Of a stretch of DNA of 9,621 bases, positions 6,747-9,621 are shown one piece after another. The number at the start of each line of letters is the position of its first letter. The stretch's first letter is position 1. The translations under genes were made by a program, and so were the position numbers. The stretch comes from Planctomycetota bacterium (GTDB taxonomy: Bacteria; Planctomycetota; Phycisphaerae; Sedimentisphaerales; Anaerohalosphaeraceae): assembly GCA_030637065.1 (NCBI GenBank), contig DAOVVQ010000149.1, positions 1 to 9,621 of the forward strand. Direction: 5' to 3'. The notes beneath the pieces are model-generated. The model had not been told where the DNA came from and ran no database searches. It was given only the letters and a program-made list of their open reading frames with translations.

Positions 6747-8219
6747 ATGAAGAACATTAGACGCCGTGAACTTTTGATTTTAGTTGTATGTCTCGCCGCC
6801 TGCCTTGTGCATGTCGCCGGGGCGGCTGGGGCGAAAGAAAAGGCCGGTTTGCCTAACATTATTGTTATCTTCGCCGACGATATGGGTTTTGGCGATATCG
6901 GTATAAACGGTGCGGAGGGCTATACGACGCCGAATATCGACCGCATGGCGGCTGAGGGTATGCAGTTTGCCGAGTTTTGTGCGGGCCGGTCGGTCTGTTC
7001 TCCTTCGCGGGCGGCGCTGATGACGGGGTGCTATCCGCTGCGGGTGGGCGTCAAGAGTAATTTCGGCCCCAAGTCGACCAACGGTCTGCATCCCGATGAA
7101 ATGACCATCGCCGATCTTGTCAAGCAGAGGGGCTATTCAACGGCGATGTACGGCAAGTGGCACTTAGGGCACCTGCCGGATTTCCTGCCGACGGAGCAGG
7201 GTTTTGACGAGTATTACGGTTTGCCCTACTCCAACGACATGTGGCCGTTCCATCCCGATCCGCGGTACAATTTCCCGGACCTGCCGCTGATGGAGGGCAA
7301 AAAGATCCTCGAATACAACTCCGACCAGACCAAACTGACAGCGGAATACACAAGACGCACCGTCAAATTTATCGAAACGCACAAGAAAAAACCATTCTTT
7401 ATCTACCTCGCCCACGCCATGCCACACGTTCCGCTGTTCACCTCGGAAAAGTTTGCTGGCAAGACCAAACGCGGCCTCTACGGCGATGTCTTGGAAGAGA
7501 TCGACTGGTCGGTCGGCCAGATACTTTCGACTCTCAAGCGTCTGGATATCGACGAGAAGACTCTCGTGATATTCACCTCGGACAATGGGCCGTGGCTGTT
7601 ATACGGCGACCACGGCGGATCGGCTGGGCCATTTCGCGAGGGGAAAAACACGATGTTCGAGGGCGGAATGCGCGTGCCGTGTGTGATGTGGTGGCCGGGA
7701 AAGATACCCGCTGGGTCGGTTTGTAATGAGTTGGCCTCTACGATCGACATTCTGCCGACTATCGCCGGCCTCACCGGTGCCCCGCTATCGGATCGCAGGA
7801 TCGACGGCCTGGATATCTGGCCTTTGATGTCGGGCCGATCCGGAGCTAAAACGCCGCATGAGGCCTTTTACTATTATTACAGCACGAACCTTCAGGCGGT
7901 CCGCAGCGGCAGGTGGAAGCTGCATTTTGCGCATGATTACGGCATGGTCGCCGAACCCGGCGGGGGGGGCAAACCGGGAAAGCGGGGCACCGGCAAAATC
8001 GCCCTTTCGCTGTTCGACCTGAAGAAGGACGAAGGCGAAACGACAAATGTCGCAGCCGAGCACCCGGAGATCGTTGACCGCCTCAAAAAACTCGCCGAGC
8101 AAATACGAAAAGACCTTGGCGATTCCAGCAGGCGACAACCCGGCCCCGGCATCCGCAAACTGGGAATAACCCAGTCGCCGGCAGCGCCCGCACCCGCACG
8201 GCAAAGGAGGCAAAAATGA
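6747..8219 (+). CDS. Exported type I (formylglycine-dependent) sulfatase, canonical active site
   Basis: 490 residues. It starts with a signal peptide (Arg-rich n-region, LLILVVCLAACLVHVAGAAGA). It hydrolyses sulfate esters using a formylglycine made from Cys84 in CSPSRAALMTG (84-94). The full S1 set is visible: metal-binding Asp44-Asp45 (FADDMGFGD) and Asp279-Asn280 (TSDNG), Arg88, Lys137 and His139 in GKWHLG, His227 in AMPHVP, and Lys300 before the FEGGMRVP stretch. The sequence resembles arylsulfatase A/N-acetylgalactosamine-6-sulfatase-like enzymes; the exact S1 subfamily and substrate are not determined. The end (LFDLKKDEGETTNVA, then a Pro/Ala/Arg/Gln-rich tail) is typical plus a disordered extension. 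A run of eight G (7962-7969) encodes part of a Gly stretch, and the family pattern continues in frame after it. Activation would need an FGE or anSME encoded elsewhere. It lies 12 bp after the GH172 gene and overlaps the next sulfatase. Confidence 0.93.
   Translation: MKNIRRRELLILVVCLAACLVHVAGAAGAKEKAGLPNIIVIFADDMGFGDIGINGAEGYTTPNIDRMAAEGMQFAEFCAGRSVCSPSRAALMTGCYPLRVGVKSNFGPKSTNGLHPDEMTIADLVKQRGYSTAMYGKWHLGHLPDFLPTEQGFDEYYGLPYSNDMWPFHPDPRYNFPDLPLMEGKKILEYNSDQTKLTAEYTRRTVKFIETHKKKPFFIYLAHAMPHVPLFTSEKFAGKTKRGLYGDVLEEIDWSVGQILSTLKRLDIDEKTLVIFTSDNGPWLLYGDHGGSAGPFREGKNTMFEGGMRVPCVMWWPGKIPAGSVCNELASTIDILPTIAGLTGAPLSDRRIDGLDIWPLMSGRSGAKTPHEAFYYYYSTNLQAVRSGRWKLHFAHDYGMVAEPGGGGKPGKRGTGKIALSLFDLKKDEGETTNVAAEHPEIVDRLKKLAEQIRKDLGDSSRRQPGPGIRKLGITQSPAAPAPARQRRQK
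8205..8210 (+). promoter_or_regulatory. Strong ribosome binding site that fixes the start of the second sulfatase
   Basis: AGGAGG lies in the last codons of the upstream sulfatase, 5 nt before the ATG at 8216. The ATG overlaps the upstream TGA as ATGA (8216-8219), which selects this start and indicates translational coupling. Confidence 0.75.
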
Positions 8220-9621
8220 ACAGATTCCTTATAACAGCCCTGTTATTGGCTGCGGCGACCGCTTGCGGGGCTCCTAAACGCCATGCTGCGGCAAATCCGC
8301 CGGAAAAGCCGAACATCGTCCTGCTGATCTCCGACGATGACGATTACGAAAACTTCGGCTTCATGGGTAATGCCTATGTCCAGACGCCGACGCTCGACCG
8401 CCTTGTCGCCGCTGGCACGCTCTTTACCAACACCCACTGTCCCGCTCCCCTGTGCCGCCCATCGCTGGCAAGCATCCTGTCAGGCCGACTGCCGCACCAG
8501 CACGGCATTTACGCAAATTACCTCGAGCAAAAGGGAATCGGTAATGATACTACCAGACTGGATCCGAAGAATTCGCTGGCAAACCGGCTCAAGGCCGCTG
8601 GATACGCCACGTATGCGACCGCCAAGTACTGGGAAGGTGATTCACGCGTGATGGGCTTTACGCACGGTACGGTCGATGTGACATTCAAGGGCTTTGGCGG
8701 GCTTGTTCGCAATGGCCAGGAGGAACTGTTCGAGTTCATTGACAAGACGCACGAAGAAAAACCCATGTTCATCTGGTGGGCGCCGCTTTTGCCCCACGGT
8801 CCTCACAATCCGCCGCCGAAATACTTCGACCGTTTCACCGATACGCCGATTACGATCCCATCCTACTATGAGGGCGACGAGAAAAAATATATCGAAGAGG
8901 TTCGTAAATTCTACGCGATGGGGACGTGGTTCGACGACGGTGTTGCCCAACTGATCCGGAAACTCAAAGACGCCGGCGAGTATGAAAATACCATCTTCCT
9001 GTTCTACGTCGACAACGGTTACACCTACGGCCAGCCGGCAAAGAATTCGCCGACGGAGAAGGGCCTGCGGACGCCGATGTTCGTCACCTGGCCCGGACGC
9101 GTCCCAACGGGCAAACGCATCACGGGCCTTAATTACGCGATCGACCTGCACGCGACGATCCTTGATTATGCGAACCTGTCGCCGACGCCCGGCATTACCA
9201 GCCAGTCGCTGCGACCGCTTATCGAAGGCAGGACGGACCGGTCGCATGATGCCCTGTACGGCGCGGTGTATGCTCATGCTCCGGCGAACTACAAGGGTGA
9301 TCCATCCGTCCTGCGCAGTCCCCAACGCGACGTTTACGCGCTCTATGTTCGCACTGAGCGATGGAAATATGTGCTCTACACGCAGGATATCAATGAGGAC
9401 AATGACCGCTACATCTGGATGGTCCACCAACTCTGCGATGCCTTTACGCGAGCAAAAGGCGAGGGCGACCTCTTCGACCTGAAGGTTGACCCCTACGAAA
9501 CGGACAACCTGGCGGATCAGCCCGGGCAAGAGAAACGCGTTGCCGGATTTCGCAAACAGGTGCTTAACTGGTGGCGCCAAACCGGCGGCAAAACCATTCC
9601 GGGCCTGACAGCTAACCGCTA
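8216..9621 (+). CDS. Second exported sulfatase, atypical CRPSL motif (3' end cut by the window)
   Basis: 468 codons are open from the ATG at 8216 to the window edge; the last two bases are TA after Asn-Arg, so the stop codon (TAA or TAG) is probably cut by one base and the protein nearly complete. The N-terminus is a signal peptide with Cys17 in ATACG, a marginal lipobox. S1 sulfatase features: Asp40-Asp41 in SDDDD, Cys80 in CRPSLASILSG followed by RLPHQHG, Lys137 in AKYWEGD, His194 and His197 in LLPHGPHNPP, Asp266-Asn267 in YVDNG, Lys276 and then LRTP. It differs from the canonical pattern: the CxPSR arginine is Leu84, and the His of GKWHLG is Trp139. I recall a planctomycetal subfamily with CRPSL, YPHQHG and KWWEG...GFTHG, so this looks inherited rather than mutated. 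It ends with LFDLKVDPYETDNLADQPG, usual for sulfatases. It probably acts with the upstream sulfatase on the same sulfated glycan. Confidence 0.88.
   Translation, partial: MNRFLITALLLAAATACGAPKRHAAANPPEKPNIVLLISDDDDYENFGFMGNAYVQTPTLDRLVAAGTLFTNTHCPAPLCRPSLASILSGRLPHQHGIYANYLEQKGIGNDTTRLDPKNSLANRLKAAGYATYATAKYWEGDSRVMGFTHGTVDVTFKGFGGLVRNGQEELFEFIDKTHEEKPMFIWWAPLLPHGPHNPPPKYFDRFTDTPITIPSYYEGDEKKYIEEVRKFYAMGTWFDDGVAQLIRKLKDAGEYENTIFLFYVDNGYTYGQPAKNSPTEKGLRTPMFVTWPGRVPTGKRITGLNYAIDLHATILDYANLSPTPGITSQSLRPLIEGRTDRSHDALYGAVYAHAPANYKGDPSVLRSPQRDVYALYVRTERWKYVLYTQDINEDNDRYIWMVHQLCDAFTRAKGEGDLFDLKVDPYETDNLADQPGQEKRVAGFRKQVLNWWRQTGGKTIPGLTANR

Noticed and set aside
9481..9510. DPYETDNLA in the second sulfatase resembles the DPYETDD tail of the HzsA-related gene, suggesting a third repeat copy
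   Set aside because: DPYETxNLA is a common C-terminal motif of sulfatases, the nucleotide similarity is short, and no stop codon or promoter follows.
8642..9580. 312-codon open frame on the minus strand
   Set aside because: It lies opposite the second sulfatase, whose plus-strand frame has all the expected motifs. The antisense translation resembles no family and is a codon-composition shadow.

Overview
The window looks like part of a Planctomycetota chromosome, perhaps from Phycisphaerae or a related lineage. This is judged from the protein families only: a c-type-heme protein related to hydrazine synthase alpha subunit (HzsA), a secreted methyltransferase-like/PQQ-propeller fusion with the DEWSHWLHGPD and GPPR signatures, a DUF2961/GH172 hydrolase, and two formylglycine-type sulfatases side by side. 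All genes lie on the + strand. No tRNA, rRNA, CRISPR array, transposase or phage gene was seen.

Layout. (1) 1-600 is the 3' end of the HzsA-related gene; its start lies upstream of the window. (2) 601-889 is a purine-rich leader of about 33% GC. A consensus-like sigma70 promoter (TTGACA, 17 bp, TATAAT) overlaps the stop codon of the gene before it. (3) 890-4249 encodes a 1119-residue exported protein with an N-terminal Rossmann methyltransferase-like domain and a long PQQ-type beta-propeller region. (4) 4250-4622 is a structured intergenic region holding an 18-bp perfect palindrome, a weak terminator candidate, two hairpins, a second copy of the HzsA-like gene tail with its promoter, and a 17-bp operator-like dyad. 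(5) 4623-9621 is a compact operon: a DUF2961/GH172 protein, a canonical sulfatase 12 bp downstream, and a second, atypical sulfatase overlapping it by ATGA and running off the window with two bases (TA) of what is probably its stop codon.

How the genes may work together (inference). The GH172 hydrolase and the sulfatases would act outside the cytoplasm on a sulfated glycan, with sulfatases removing sulfate esters and the GH172 enzyme cutting furanoside-type linkages. The heme protein and the PQQ-propeller protein form a separate upstream block whose substrate cannot be read from sequence. No transporter, SusC/D pair, regulator or sulfatase-maturing enzyme is present.

The most notable non-coding observation is that about 64 bp of the HzsA-like gene's 3' end (60/64 identical) is repeated at 4451-4514. 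Beyond the shared stop codon the copies are still aligned without a gap, with the -35/-10 spacing kept at 17 bp in both, so each transcription unit starts from the same gene-tail-plus-promoter module. The two copies also flank the PQQ gene as direct repeats.
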